Shown here in pieces: positions 33,902 through 43,397 of a stretch of DNA of 64,000 bases; positions within the stretch are counted from its first letter, which is position 1; each line of letters opens with the position of its first letter. Source of the stretch: Catellatospora tritici (GTDB lineage: Bacteria > Actinomycetota > Actinomycetes > Mycobacteriales > Micromonosporaceae); the NCBI RefSeq assembly GCF_019083965.1, contig NZ_JAHRCY010000029.1:1-64000 (forward strand). The letters are read 5' to 3'. The position numbers and the translations under genes were made by a program. The notes beneath the pieces were generated by a model that saw only the letters and a program-made list of their open reading frames with translations, made no database searches and was not told the origin of the DNA.

Positions 33902-36231
33902 TTAGTACGGCCTGGTACAGATGCGGTTGGCGGTCGTGTCGTACTCGAACTCATAGGCGCGCTCCATCAGGAACGCCGCGCCGATGGCCCAGTTCAGGTA
34001 GCGCTGGCTGATCTCGCGCTGCGCCTCGGCGAGCCGGTCCCACAGCTCGGGCGTGAGCTCCTGGTCCTGGAAGGCGGCGAGCTGGGCACCTGCCTGCCGC
34101 GCGTGCAGCTCGGCGAGCTTGAGCTGCGCCTGTGCCGCCTGCTTTCCCTTCACCGCCGACGAGACCTGACCTTTGGCGACCTCCAGCTCGCCACCGAGAT
34201 CGCTGATCTTCCGGTCCAGGTTGCGCAGCTCCAGCTCACGGGTGAGCTTGCTGCGGCTGCGATTCATGGTGCGGAACAGGTCGCTCTTGGCGACGTCCTT
34301 GACGTAGTAGAAGTCGGAGCTGCCAAACAGGCCGGTGTAGCGCTCGTGGACGTGCGTGAGCTGAATGCCGAGCTTCTGGGCGTGGTCGGGATCGACGTGC
34401 ACCCCGCCCTCGGGGGCGGCGTAGAAGGCGCTCATCTCGTCGTAGAAGGCGGTCTGCTCGGCCACCGCCGCGTAGTCCTCCCAGCTCTCGTTCGCACGCT
34501 GGATGCGGTCCTCGGCGAGCTTCCGGCTGGCGCGGGCGACTCGCTCCTGTTCCTCGGCGACCTCGAGCTTCTTCTGCTCGACCTTCACCGCCGACTTCTG
34601 GGCTGCAACGGCCTGTTCGAGCGCGAGGCGGGTGAACGCCTCCTTCTCCGCGGTGCCCTTGAAGGTGAGGTACGCCCGTTCGGCCTGGATCGCCTGACCG
34701 GCGAAGTAGCGCGCCTGGTTCTGCAGATAGCGCCAGGGGTGGATGGGGATGACGTCGTCCGGGATGCCGAGATAGTTGATGCTGTTGGCGATCTGTTGGA
34801 GGCTGGACAGCGCCTGCAGCACCACGATGCGGCGTGCGTAGTCGACGGCGTCGAAGGTCAGCGGGTCGGGCGCCTTGAGCAGCTCGAGCGTCTCCTCGGC
34901 CAGCGGCTCGAACGCCCCCTCGTAGAGCGGGCCGACCAGCTCGAAGCCGCCGTCCACGACCCTGACGACGCGCTCGTACGCTGCCGTCGCGGCGGTGGTG
35001 TCCTGCTGCCGGTAGTGCCGGTCGCCCTCTGCCACGTAGGTACGCGCGAGCCTGGCCCACACGACCGGCAGCTCGATCGCCTGGTTGAGATAGCGGTAGC
35101 TTGCGGCGGCGCGGAAATAGCGGTCCGCGAGGTCGTACCGGCCCAGCGCGTGGTAGGTGTCGCCGAGCGCCATGGGCAGGGCGAAGCCGCGGACGTGCGC
35201 CAGTGTGGCCGTGAACAGATCGCGGTCGGCCAGGTCGATGATCAGGCGCTCGGCGACGGTTTCGGTGACGCGCGGCTTGAGCACGGTACTTTCGAGTTCA
35301 GCGGCCCCTGCGGCCAGGTCGATCACCAGCGCGCCGTCTCCGGTGGTGAGCGTGAGCAGCTGGCGCGGCGCCCCGGCGGCGGTCGGCAGGTGGCTCCACT
35401 CGGCTCCGGCCTTCATCAGCAGCGGCAGCCCGGCCGCGCCGATCGGGCGGGTGACCGAGGAACTGCCTGGATTCAGCACCTGCGTGACGGACCAGTCGAG
35501 CACTGGCGGAAGCCGGGTGGCCGCCGCGGCGAAGCGTACCGCCGCCCCCTCCGCGTCGCCGGCGAGACTGCTAACGACCCCAAGGTTGTGTTCGGTCGCC
35601 GCGCGGGCATCGAGATTGCCCGCGCTGTCGTAGGCGTCAATCGCCTGGGAGAAGTGCGCACGCGCGCCGTCACCGTCGCCCTGGGCCAGCGCGACGGCGC
35701 CGAGCAGCAAGAAGCCGTCGGGCCGCTGCTCTTCGGTGGCCGCCGACAGTGTCTCGTCGGCATGACGGCGGGCCAGCTCCACCTCGCCCTGCCGCAGGAA
35801 CGCCCTGCCGAGCCGGTGCGCGCGCAGCGCCCTGTCCGCCTCACCGCCGTAGCGGTCGGTCAGCTCGGCCAGCTCCCACGGCGGGTCGATCGCGGGCATG
35901 ATGTCCGCCCCCGGACCCAGCGAGTGGCGCAGCCGATGAAGCTGGACGCTGCTCTCGACCAGGTGCGGCACGAGATCGACGTCCAGCAGCAACTCGGGCC
36001 TCAGCCTGCCCACGATCTCCGGGAAGACGACCGAGACCAGGCACGGAGCAGCCCCCAGGCGGCGAGGTAGTGCGACAGCGCCTCCTGGTACTTCTCTCTG
36101 AAGAACGCGCGATTGCCGTCGTGGAGGTGTGCCCGGATCCCCTCCTCGACCGAGCCGTCGGCGCTCGGGCTCTTGAAGGATGCGGGAATCACGTGTTTCA
36201 GGACGTACGTCTGCGTGCCGTACGTTGGCAT
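33902..36231 (-). pseudogene. TPR/coiled-coil protein with Tc-toxin-like C-terminus, frameshifted
   Basis: The best start is ATG 36231 (GGGAGG 6 bp upstream; MPTYGTQTYVLKHVIPASF). That frame reaches YQEALSHYLAAWGLL and then must shift near 36047 to VSVVFPEIVGRLRPELL in the long frame, which stays open to the stop at 33902; a sequencing error could also explain this. TPR-like helices follow (LGRAFLRQGEVELARRHADE, ALGRYDLADRYFRAA). A long coiled coil then runs over about 150 residues (AVKVEQKKLEVAEEQERVAR and similar). The end reads LNWAIGAAFLMERAYEFEYD, which recalls TcA-type toxin or large coil proteins, where the chain normally continues. So it may also be truncated. It heads an operon with the HExxH protein. 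Confidence 0.6.
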
Positions 36232-36440
36232 GGCAGCCTCCCACGCAAGCCGATCAGCGATGCCGTTCATCCGACTCATAACTTGTTAGCATCTGTCGGC
36301 CAGGTGTGTACACATTGAAGACGAAAATCAATCTTCGCCCGAATTGACGAATTTAGGCGGTCGATCTGATAGCGCCGGTGTCGCAGGCTGGGTGCCGCAT
36401 CTGCCCCGCAGTCATCCGGAGCGCAGTTCCTGACCTGCGG

Positions 36441-37622
36441 TTACTGCGCGCCTGGCAGCGGTCGGTCCGCAGGGTCGGGCTGGTCGGGCGTGGCCGGTTG
36501 GGTCGGTATGGATGCCGGCTGCGCGGCGACGGGGTCCGCCACCGCCACCGCAACGACGGCGTCGCCGCTCGCGCGGGCGGGCGTCGCGTGGGTCAGGCGG
36601 CGGTCGAGGAGGTGGTTGACGGCCATGTGCAGCACATTGGCGGTGAGGATGGTCGGTGCGATCACCGCGACGACGCCAGTGAACTGGATCTCCAGCGTCA
36701 GCGCCAGGATGATGGCGGTGATGCCGTGCTGCTGCGCGGCGGCCAGGTGCCAGCGGTCGGCGCGGGGCATACCCCGGGTCAGCGGCCACGCGACGAGGGC
36801 CTGTGCGGCGAACGCCACCGCGCCGAGCGCGATGCCGGCCGGCAGGTCGATGCCGCCGACAAGCAGCACACCCAATGCCACCGCGGCGGCGTACATGGCC
36901 GCCTCGGTGATGCGGGGCATCAGCCGCTGCAGTGCCGGCGGGCGGGCGAACAGTCCGATCAGCGCCATCGCCAGCATCCAGCCGGTGAACATCGCCGCGA
37001 CCGCGCACCCGACCAGCAGCAGATACCGCAGCCACAACGGCGGCCGCAGGTGACGCCACACCAGCCACGCCGCGGCGGCGAGGCCGACGTTGCCGACCAG
37101 GTCCACCGCGTAGTCCGCCAGCCATGATCCGTCGGCAGCCGCCGACGCCGTCCCGAGCCCGAACGCCGCGGCGACCGCGGCGGCGTACACGGTGAGGATG
37201 ACCGTGATCGGGTCGTCGAACGACGACCACGCCGCCAGTATGGTGCGCGCCCGGGGGCTCATCCGGCCGTCGCCCATCAGCGCGGCCACCGACAGCGGGT
37301 CGATCTGCGCGACCGCCACGCCCAGCAGCAGAAACAGCGGGTCGCGCCAGGCCAGGGCGAGGACGCCGCCGATGATCAGGGCTTTGGCGACGACACCGAC
37401 GGTCACCGCCGACACGATGATCTTCTTGTCGTGTCGGGCCTGGCCCAGGTCGATGCCGTAGGTGGCACCGTACAGACCGATGGCCAGCAGCAGGTAGGCC
37501 ATCCAGTGGTAGGCGTCCGAGTGCGGCAGTGACGCGGCGTCGACGTCGAACAGCAGCGCCGCGCCCAGCCCGGCCAGCACGAACGCCGTGAGCAGCGCAA
37601 GGCGACGCATCAGTCCCACCAT
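36441..37622 (-). CDS. CPA-type sodium/proton antiporter
   Basis: A 393-residue membrane protein with about 12 hydrophobic helices. Motifs typical of the cation:proton antiporter superfamily are visible: AQIDPLSVAALMGDGRMSPR, whose Asp lies in the ion-binding crossover, and AWSSFDDPITVILTVY with the paired Asp residues. Helix-rich regions later include QQHGITAIILALTLE. The start is ATG 37622 or ATG 37610 (MRRLALLTAF); both lack a strong ribosome site. The last 45 residues are a Pro/Ala-rich cytoplasmic tail. It probably exchanges Na+ or K+ for protons. It stands alone, with 209 bp to the upstream end of the TPR gene. Confidence 0.82.
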   Translation of the reverse strand: MVGLMRRLALLTAFVLAGLGAALLFDVDAASLPHSDAYHWMAYLLLAIGLYGATYGIDLGQARHDKKIIVSAVTVGVVAKALIIGGVLALAWRDPLFLLLGVAVAQIDPLSVAALMGDGRMSPRARTILAAWSSFDDPITVILTVYAAAVAAAFGLGTASAAADGSWLADYAVDLVGNVGLAAAAWLVWRHLRPPLWLRYLLLVGCAVAAMFTGWMLAMALIGLFARPPALQRLMPRITEAAMYAAAVALGVLLVGGIDLPAGIALGAVAFAAQALVAWPLTRGMPRADRWHLAAAQQHGITAIILALTLEIQFTGVVAVIAPTILTANVLHMAVNHLLDRRLTHATPARASGDAVVAVAVADPVAAQPASIPTQPATPDQPDPADRPLPGAQ

Positions 37623-38007
37623 CCCGCCGACACGTCGGCCCTACCCGTTGAACATCTCCTGTACGCGACAACACCAGGGTAGTGAACCGTCCCCAGCACC
37701 CTGACCGTCGCGCAAGAGTGAAGCCCGCGGCCGCAGTCCCCGCAGCGGGTGCCGCCTTCACCACTCAGCCGGCGTCACGTCGCGGCAACGGCACGACGTT
37801 GCGCGTGTCCGCCGGCCCGGTCGGGCCGACCGGATGCCCGCGGTTGCTGTGGCCGCAATGGGGGCACCCGTCGCCTTGCCCGGTCCGCCAGCGCCTGAGC
37901 CGACCGGATTCCGCCGCTCGCCTCGTCGGTGACGCCCTCGTCGCTGCGTCGGCTTTGCGGCGATGGCCCGCAGGTGCGACCTGTCCAGCGGGCTCGTACC
38001 GCGCAGG
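37623..38007. other. gap with a zinc-ribbon-like fragment
   Basis: No intact gene. Leftward at about 37790-37900 one frame reads GQGDGCPHCGHSNRGH and ends ADTRNVVPLPRRDAG, which looks like a zinc-ribbon C-terminus that has lost its gene body. No start or ribosome site accompanies it. Confidence 0.3.
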
Positions 38008-38040
38008 GCTGCCCCGTGTCGCAGCGCGACACGGGGCAGC
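38008..38040 (-). terminator. hairpin after the M15-like gene
   Basis: Fifteen-bp perfect arms (GCTGCCCCGTGTCGC and its complement) flank a 3-nt loop, 18 bp past the stop at 38058. It is the strongest simple hairpin in the window. Confidence 0.85.
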
Positions 38041-38057
38041 AGCGACGTTTCTCGCGG

Positions 38058-38555
38058 TCAGCATCCGCCGCAGTTGTAGTAGAGGATGTCCCAGTGGTTG
38101 CCCTCGTCGGTGTAGAGGTTCCCGGCGCCGGACTTGTACTGGTAGCCCCAGCCGGAGATGTAGCCGACGTAGGTGAAGTTGTTGGTGATGTAGCTGCCGA
38201 TGCAGCTGTACTTGCTGATGTCGACCTTGTAGCCGTTCCAGTGGCTGTAGGTGCCGCTGGCGTGGCCGGTCTCGGTGCCGGCGGTGATGTTGATGGCGCA
38301 GCCGCTGGCGTTCTTCAGGGTGATAACGCCGCTGATGGTGGTCTGGCGGATCTGCTCGAACGAGGTGCAGGTGGAGTTGTTGCGGTTGGAGCAGCCGCCG
38401 CTGGACGACCAGGTGATCCCGGCCGCGCTGAGCTGTGCGGCGGCCTGGGCGTGGGTGAGGAAGGTGGCGGCGTGCGCGGGGCTGGCGAAGGCGAGCACGC
38501 AGGCGATCGCCGCGGCCGCTGTCACTGTGACCATTCGGGGGACGAAGCGGAACAT
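38058..38555 (-). CDS. secreted M15-like peptidase domain protein
   Basis: A 165-residue secreted protein; ATG 38555 follows GAGGAG. The signal peptide (VTVTAAAAIACVLAFASPAHA) ends near residue 30. The mature part has GHASGTYSHWNGYKVDIS, which fits the SxHxxGxxxD zinc motif of M15 D,D-carboxypeptidase-like folds, and GNHWDILYY, where the last His could be the third ligand. Six cysteines suggest disulfides. I know this as a common small actinobacterial exoprotein with the same core. The usual role of M15 domains is cleavage of peptidoglycan stem peptides; activity here is inferred. A strong terminator follows the gene. Confidence 0.75.
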   Translation of the reverse strand: MFRFVPRMVTVTAAAAIACVLAFASPAHAATFLTHAQAAAQLSAAGITWSSSGGCSNRNNSTCTSFEQIRQTTISGVITLKNASGCAINITAGTETGHASGTYSHWNGYKVDISKYSCIGSYITNNFTYVGYISGWGYQYKSGAGNLYTDEGNHWDILYYNCGGC

Positions 38556-38982
38556 CGGGGGTGCTCCTCGGGTGGTGGAGTTTTTGGCCATCCGCTGCGC
38601 AACGGTGGAAAATTCCTACCACACATCGATGCATGCCGCTAGAGGTCGATGTGTCACCACTGCGCGGCGGAGCCGATGCGGCCGGACCGCGCGCCGGGCT
38701 GGACGACCAGCATGACCTCACGAATGGCGCGCCGCGTGACATCGTGGCACGTCGATTCGCTAATCGAGGTGGCGGCCCGGCACCCCCGGACGCGCTCCGC
38801 CATGTCCCGAATAATCCATATTGTATCTTTTGGGTAAATCTTCCGCTCGACTCCTGGCGTCGATGGTCACCAATGGATGAACCTTGGTCCAACCCTCGGG
38901 AGCGTCTCCGCGGCAGCCTCCGGACCCTGGAGGAGGCCGCGGCCGCGCAGTCCCGGTCCCGTTGACTCTTAAGGAGAAGTCA
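38556..38982. other. divergent promoter region
   Basis: The gap between two secreted hydrolase genes (leftward M15-like, rightward protease). It includes a 30-codon frame at 38873-38965 (MDEPWSNPRERLRGSLRTLE) that lacks a ribosome site and may be chance or a remnant. AAGGAG at 38971-38976 serves the protease. Confidence 0.5.
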
Positions 38983-39861
38983 GTGCGGATCACCCCCAAC
39001 CTCAGGCACCGCCGCGTCGGCCGGGTCCTGGCGGTCATCGCCGGCACGGTCACCCTCGGCCTGTTCGCCTCACCCACGGTCGCCGCCGTGGCCTCCCCGC
39101 AGTACAACACCGCCGCACTCGCCGCGGTGACCAGCGCCGTGGACACCTCCGGTGTCGACGGCATCGCCTGGTACACCGACGCCGCATCCGGTCGCATCGT
39201 CGTCACCGCCGACAGCACCGTCTCCAACGCCGACCTCGCGACGCTCAGGCGTGCGGCGGGCGCCAACGCCGGCGCGCTGCGCATCGACCGCTCCCGGGGT
39301 GTGTTCAGCCCATTGCTGTCGGCCGGTGACGCCATCTACGGTGGGCAGTACCGCTGCTCACTCGGCTTCAACGTGGTCAGCGGCAGCACCTACTACTTCC
39401 TCACCGCCGGGCACTGCGGCAGCCTCGTCAGCACGTGGTACACCAACTCCGGCCACACCACGCTGATCGGCCCGACCGTCGGCTACAGCTTCCCCGGCAA
39501 CGACTACGCGCTCGTCCGCTATGACAACACCTCGCTGAGCCACCCGGGCGGGTTCACCGTCGCGGACCCCTTCGTCGGCGAGTCGGTTACGCGCAAGGGC
39601 TCGACCACCGGCACCCACACCGGGACCGTGACCGCGCTCAACGTGTCGGTCCGCTACAGCGGCCACCCCGGCGGGAAGGTCAGCGGCCTCATCCAGACCA
39701 CCGTGTGCGCCGAGGGCGGTGACTCGGGCGGCCCGCTGTACGACGGCAGCAAGGCTCTCGGACTCACCTCCGGCGGCAGCGGTGACTGCAGCAGCGGCGG
39801 CACCACGTTCTTCCAGCCGGTTCGCGAAGCGGCCAACGCCTACGGCGTCACCATCATCTAG
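38983..39861 (+). CDS. secreted chymotrypsin-like serine protease (streptogrisin type)
   Basis: A 292-residue secreted protease. GTG 38983 is chosen because AAGGAG lies 6 bp upstream and a signal peptide follows (GRVLAVIAGTVTLGLFASPT). A propeptide of about 70 residues precedes the mature chain, which begins near ISLLSAGDAIYGGQ-like sequence (GDAIYGGQYRCSLGF). The catalytic triad is visible: His in LTAGHC, Asp in GNDYALVRYD and Ser in EGGDSGGPLYDG. Cysteines around TAGHCGS and at GGSGDCSSGG match the disulfides of streptogrisins and alpha-lytic-type proteases. It digests extracellular protein. The short propeptide suggests a trypsin-like or streptogrisin B-like member. Confidence 0.9.
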   Translation: MRITPNLRHRRVGRVLAVIAGTVTLGLFASPTVAAVASPQYNTAALAAVTSAVDTSGVDGIAWYTDAASGRIVVTADSTVSNADLATLRRAAGANAGALRIDRSRGVFSPLLSAGDAIYGGQYRCSLGFNVVSGSTYYFLTAGHCGSLVSTWYTNSGHTTLIGPTVGYSFPGNDYALVRYDNTSLSHPGGFTVADPFVGESVTRKGSTTGTHTGTVTALNVSVRYSGHPGGKVSGLIQTTVCAEGGDSGGPLYDGSKALGLTSGGSGDCSSGGTTFFQPVREAANAYGVTII

Positions 39862-39896
39862 CCGCCGGACACGCCGGCGACGGCCAGACACCGTAC

Positions 39897-40400
39897 CTAT
39901 TGACTGTGCATGAGTTGCGCATGCACAGCCGCGTGCCCCGAACCGTGTTGGGCACACTGGTTCCCTGCTTTCGTTCCGCAGTCCGGCGACGGGCATCGTG
40001 TGCGCGGTCCGGGAATGCGGCGGGGTTCCTGACGCCCAGGGTCGCCTGGTCCGGCCTGGGCGCTCCGATGCCCTACGCGATCGCTCCGGTCACGTGGGGG
40101 CGGTGGCGTCCGTCGCCGGGCCCGGTGTCCCTGGGCGCGTCTGCCGATCACGATGCTTGCCGCGTCGTGTCGGGTGGTCCCACCGCGATGGCGTTCACGC
40201 CGCACGCTGTGGCCCAGTGCAGCAGCCGGGTGAGGGCGTGGCGGACCTGCGCGTCGCGGTGGGCCGCGTTGCCGGTCAGGTGGTAGGCGAACCGGCGCGG
40301 CTGACCCACCGGGTTGCCGTGGACGTCCAGGCGCCACGCGGCCAGGTGGTCGGCGTTGATGTCCACGCCGATGCAGCCTGCGGCTCTTCCGCCTACCGCA
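39897..40400 (-). pseudogene. tnpB: internally deleted TnpB (IS605 OrfB) remnant
   Basis: Leftward, the first RuvC motif region is present (CIGVDINADHLAAWRLDVHG, then HALTRLLHWATACGVNAIAV) followed directly, in a shifted frame, by TTRHDAASIVIGRRAQGHRA and a C-terminus ending at 39897. In intact TnpB-type proteins the second segment (RuvC Glu) and the zinc finger lie between; here about 100 residues are missing and the ends are joined at about 40200. The N-terminal half is also absent. The protein is dead as a nuclease. The hairpin at 39904-39928 sits at its 3' end, where IS605-type elements carry their right-end structure and guide RNA. Confidence 0.75.
39904..39928. repeat. hairpin at the TnpB remnant 3' end
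   Basis: Nine-bp arms (CTGTGCATG and CATGCACAG) with a 7-nt loop overlap the last codons of the TnpB remnant. This fits the subterminal hairpin of an IS200/IS605-type right end, and marks the likely element boundary 40 bp after the protease gene. Confidence 0.5.
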
Positions 40401-40591
40401 CCGGTATCGCTATCGGTACGAGGTTCACAGCTCAAACTCCCAGCAGATCGGCAGCTCAACGAGGTTGGTGGGGTTGAGTCGGTCTCGTGGTCGGCGCGCC
40501 GCGGGCACCTGACCCGGCTCGTACACTCATCGGATCGGCAGAGGTGCGCATCGCCCGCGATGCTGGAGTGCATCTGATAGGAAAGGACGAA

Positions 40592-41011
40592 GTGGGATTC
40601 ATCTACCGTGTGTCGAGGGCAGCCGAAGCCGATCCGGTGGGCGACGTCCTGGAAGCGGGTTACGGCTGGGCGCATGTTCATGCCTTCCATCGGCTTCTGG
40701 CGGCCGAGGAGGCGATAGACCTGGCCGGTATGGTGCGGTTCGGCGGCGCCAGGTCGTGGGCGAAGGCGCAGACGCCGCTTCGGCCGCTGTTCGACGTTGA
40801 GTGCTTCCGGGGCGGCGGGGTGCTCGCCGTCCAAGACTGTGCAGGCCTGCAACCCCGGTTGCGGGAGATAAGCGCGCGTTGGTCCCAGGGATTGTTCGTG
40901 GGCGAGGCTGACGACGAGATGAAACGTGACCAGGCGCTGACGCTTCAGGATCTCGTCGCGGTCGTCGACAGGTGCGTGGAGACGGGCCGTCCGCTGTCGC
41001 TCGGCTCCTGA
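40592..41011 (+). CDS. hypothetical 139-aa protein
   Basis: GTG 40592 follows GGAAAGGACG, a fair ribosome site. The soluble product has FIYRVSRAAEADPVGDVLEA, then HVHAFHRLLAAEEAIDLAGM, RPLFDVECFRGGGVLAVQDC and a C-terminal LTLQDLVAVVDRCVETG. No family is recognised and no catalytic motif is evident. It stands between the TnpB remnant and a leftward gene, so it may have arrived with the mobile DNA. The composition is normal for the window, which argues against very recent transfer. Confidence 0.6.
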   Translation: MGFIYRVSRAAEADPVGDVLEAGYGWAHVHAFHRLLAAEEAIDLAGMVRFGGARSWAKAQTPLRPLFDVECFRGGGVLAVQDCAGLQPRLREISARWSQGLFVGEADDEMKRDQALTLQDLVAVVDRCVETGRPLSLGS

Positions 41012-41098
41012 TCTTCCACAGGGTTGAACCGGGCAGTGCCACAGAACCAGCGGGGCCTCGGGCGCCGTGTGTGAGCTGCCTCTGAGCTCAATGACGGC

Positions 41099-41767
41099 CT
41101 AACCGGACAGGTCCTTGTCCTCCATCTCCCACGCGTGGTCCATCGTGTGAAAAGCCGAATGGCGTACGAGGTAGGCCAGCGTCCACGACCGCATCGCTCC
41201 CTTGATCTCGCCACGCTGGTAGGCGGCCATCGCCGCCAGGTATCGGGTCCGGTAGGGCGCCAAGGCGGGGCCGAGGGCACTGTGCTCCGGGATCACCAGC
41301 CCGACCTTCTTCGCGAAGTCCTCGCTCTCGACGCGGATCGTGTGGCTGATGATCCGGTCGCGGTCGCGCCCGCCGCCGCGCGGACCCTTGCGCATCTGCG
41401 CCGAGACCCCTGCCGCGACCTCGTCGAAGTACGCCCAGCACGCCTGCAGCAGCTCGATCTTGCGCGCGAACTCGGACGCGTCCATCGGGTCCGGCTCAAG
41501 GGAACTGGGCGCGAACGAGATACCCCAGAAATCGGTCGACCCCGGGCCGACCCGGTCTTCGACGACCTCGAGCGGTCCGCTGTCGGCGAACGTGTGCCCA
41601 AGACCCGCCCGCACGGCGATGGGGCGGTAGCGTTCGCGGTACGCCGCGAGTGTCGCCAGCGCCGCCTCGGCGGTGGTCGCGCCCCGGCTCCAGCCCGGCC
41701 AGTCGACCGCGAACGCCGCGAACTTCCGCCCCTTCGGACCTCGTTCGAGCACGACACGGATCGACAT
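41099..41767 (-). CDS. HicB-like/DinB-like hypothetical protein
   Basis: A 222-residue protein; ATG 41767 follows GGAGGTGAGCC. The first 50 residues (FAAFAVDWPGWSRGATTAEA, ALATLAAYRERYRPI) resemble the HicB/antitoxin-type small alpha-beta fold. The C-terminal helical part ends SWTLAYLVRHSAFHTMDHAW, with His residues spaced like a DinB-type metal site. I know similar two-part proteins as uncharacterised actinobacterial products. The biochemical role is unknown. No neighbour supports a toxin-antitoxin pair, and no HicA-like gene is adjacent. Confidence 0.65.
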   Translation of the reverse strand: MSIRVVLERGPKGRKFAAFAVDWPGWSRGATTAEAALATLAAYRERYRPIAVRAGLGHTFADSGPLEVVEDRVGPGSTDFWGISFAPSSLEPDPMDASEFARKIELLQACWAYFDEVAAGVSAQMRKGPRGGGRDRDRIISHTIRVESEDFAKKVGLVIPEHSALGPALAPYRTRYLAAMAAYQRGEIKGAMRSWTLAYLVRHSAFHTMDHAWEMEDKDLSG

Positions 41768-42134
41768 GGCTCACCTCCGCCGGGAGCATACCGGCGCCGT
41801 CCGACAGGAGCTTCCGACCGTCGGGCCAGGTTGGAGACCTTGCCCGCGTCGGCGAGCATTCATCCGGCACAGGCACAGGCACAGCATCCGCTTCGCGACA
41901 TGACACATGATCACCACTCGGTCGACTACCGTCTCGGCGCCGACCGCTTCCTGACTTGCGTCAGCCCGGAACCGCCAGGCCAGACGCCTCCTAGGCCAAT
42001 TCCACCAGCTCGGCTTCCAGGCCGCCCCCAACCCGCTGACCTGAGCCCTTCTTCGAATCAGACCCCCTCAATTCCCAGGTCCTCAGCTGCGCCGGGACTG
42101 TCGTACGAACGGCTCTGGCTCACTTTCAGGTGGC
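41768..42134. other. gap with no recognisable gene
   Basis: Between the DinB-like gene (leftward) and the TIR remnant (rightward). Arg/Pro-rich frames here read as antisense noise; no ribosome site or family was recognised. Confidence 0.45.
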
Positions 42135-42600
42135 GACAGCGTGCACCTTTTATCCATGTTGGCTACTCGGTCGGGTGTGATGCCGCGTGCAGTCGGCGAC
42201 CTACCTCGAGAACAACTCCTGGTGGGACCACACGATCGAGGCAGGAGAGGACTTCATCGACGCCATCGAGGCCGCGCGCGACGGAAGCTCTGCCGTCGTC
42301 CCGGTTCTCACGCCGATCTCGGTGGGCTCAGCATGGGTCAAACGCGAGGTCGAGTATGCCAAGCAACGTGCGATTCCGGTGATGCCGCTGTTACTGGAGC
42401 CATGCGACCTCGGAACTCTCTTTCACCGGGTGCAGGTGGAAGACGTGTCATCGGGCCGGATGCCGTCAGCGCGGTTCGTCGAGCATCTGCGGGCGCGGGC
42501 CGCGTCCACGCCGTCCCAGCCGGGCAGCCCCCCGTCACCGACGTCGGTACAGAAGTTCCGGGCGGAACTGCTGGCGCTGAGTGAGCATCCAGGCATCAAG
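42135..42600 (+). pseudogene. TIR-domain remnant
   Basis: The start of the domain is scrambled: an early frame gives FIHVGYSVGCDAACSRR, which resembles VFISYS followed by the first helix, and a second frame then gives TYLENNSWWDHTIEAGEDFI, DAIEAARDGSSAVVPVLTP and SAWVKREVEYAKQRAIPVMP. The Glu of WVKREVE matches the catalytic position. The linker VQVEDVSSGRMPSARFVEHL is the same as in the other TIR-WD40 loci here. No WD40 part exists; after about 42600 the sequence becomes an IS6-type transposase fragment. Insertion of that element probably destroyed the gene. Confidence 0.75.
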
Positions 42601-42736
42601 GATGGCGTGCGTGCTGCCGCCCGGCGAGATGGACAAGGACCGCGACGCCATCCGCCGGCTACCGGTCGTGTTGGCCGGGGTCGGCATGCGTATCGTCCGG
42701 CTCGTCGCGGGTGCCGCCACCTCGTGACGTCTGCTG

Positions 42737-43211
42737 CACCCCGGTCATGCCTGGTTCGTCGACGAGACCTACGTCAAGATCGGCGGGGTGTGGCGGTATG
42801 TGTACCGGGCCGTTGACCAGCACGGGCAGGTCATCGCGTGCTCGTGTCCGCGCGTCGTGACGCCGCCGCGGCCCGCCGGTTCTTCCGCCGGGCGCTGTCG
42901 CTGTTTCGGGCTTCGACCGAGGTGGTCACCGACGCTGCCGCGGTCTACCCGGCCGTGCTGGATGAACTTGTCCCGCAGGCGTGGCATCACCTAGAGCAGT
43001 ACACGAACAACTCGATCGAGGCCGATCACAGCCGGCTCAAACATCGATTGAGACCGATGCGCGTGCTACGGACCGGCAGGGCAGCGCAAGTGATCATCGC
43101 CGGGCACGCCTTCATGAAGAACCTACGCCGGGGACAGTACGAACTCGCCAGCGACGTCCCGGCCACCGCCGAGTCGCCGCAGGGTTCTCCGAACTCGCCC
43201 AGGCGCTCTGA
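42737..43211 (+). pseudogene. IS6-family transposase remnant, frameshifted
   Basis: The DDE catalytic core is visible in pieces: first Asp in HPGHAWFVDETYVKIGG, second in VVTDAAAVYPAVLDEL, Glu in NNSIEADHSRLKHRL, and the tail VIIAGHAFMKNLRRGQYELA. A base is missing between QHGQVI and VLVSARRDAAAARRF (about 42833), and another frame change occurs near 43160 before the end ELAQAL at 43211. The N-terminal third is lacking. The same C-terminal segment is found at 8209-8340. Confidence 0.85.
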
Positions 43212-43397
43212 CCCGAGACCGTCCCCAAGCTCCACCGTGCCCGGCGATCCGATAACGCAACGGCGGATTCCAGGGGGCCTGCGGCCAGCCGATTCCACTG
43301 CCGTGTACGCGCCCACCCCGCAAGGCCCCGACTCAGTGCCCGGAGCGCCACAGCTGCCACCCGAGGCAGGTCTCGGCACACAGGCCCACGACAGGCG

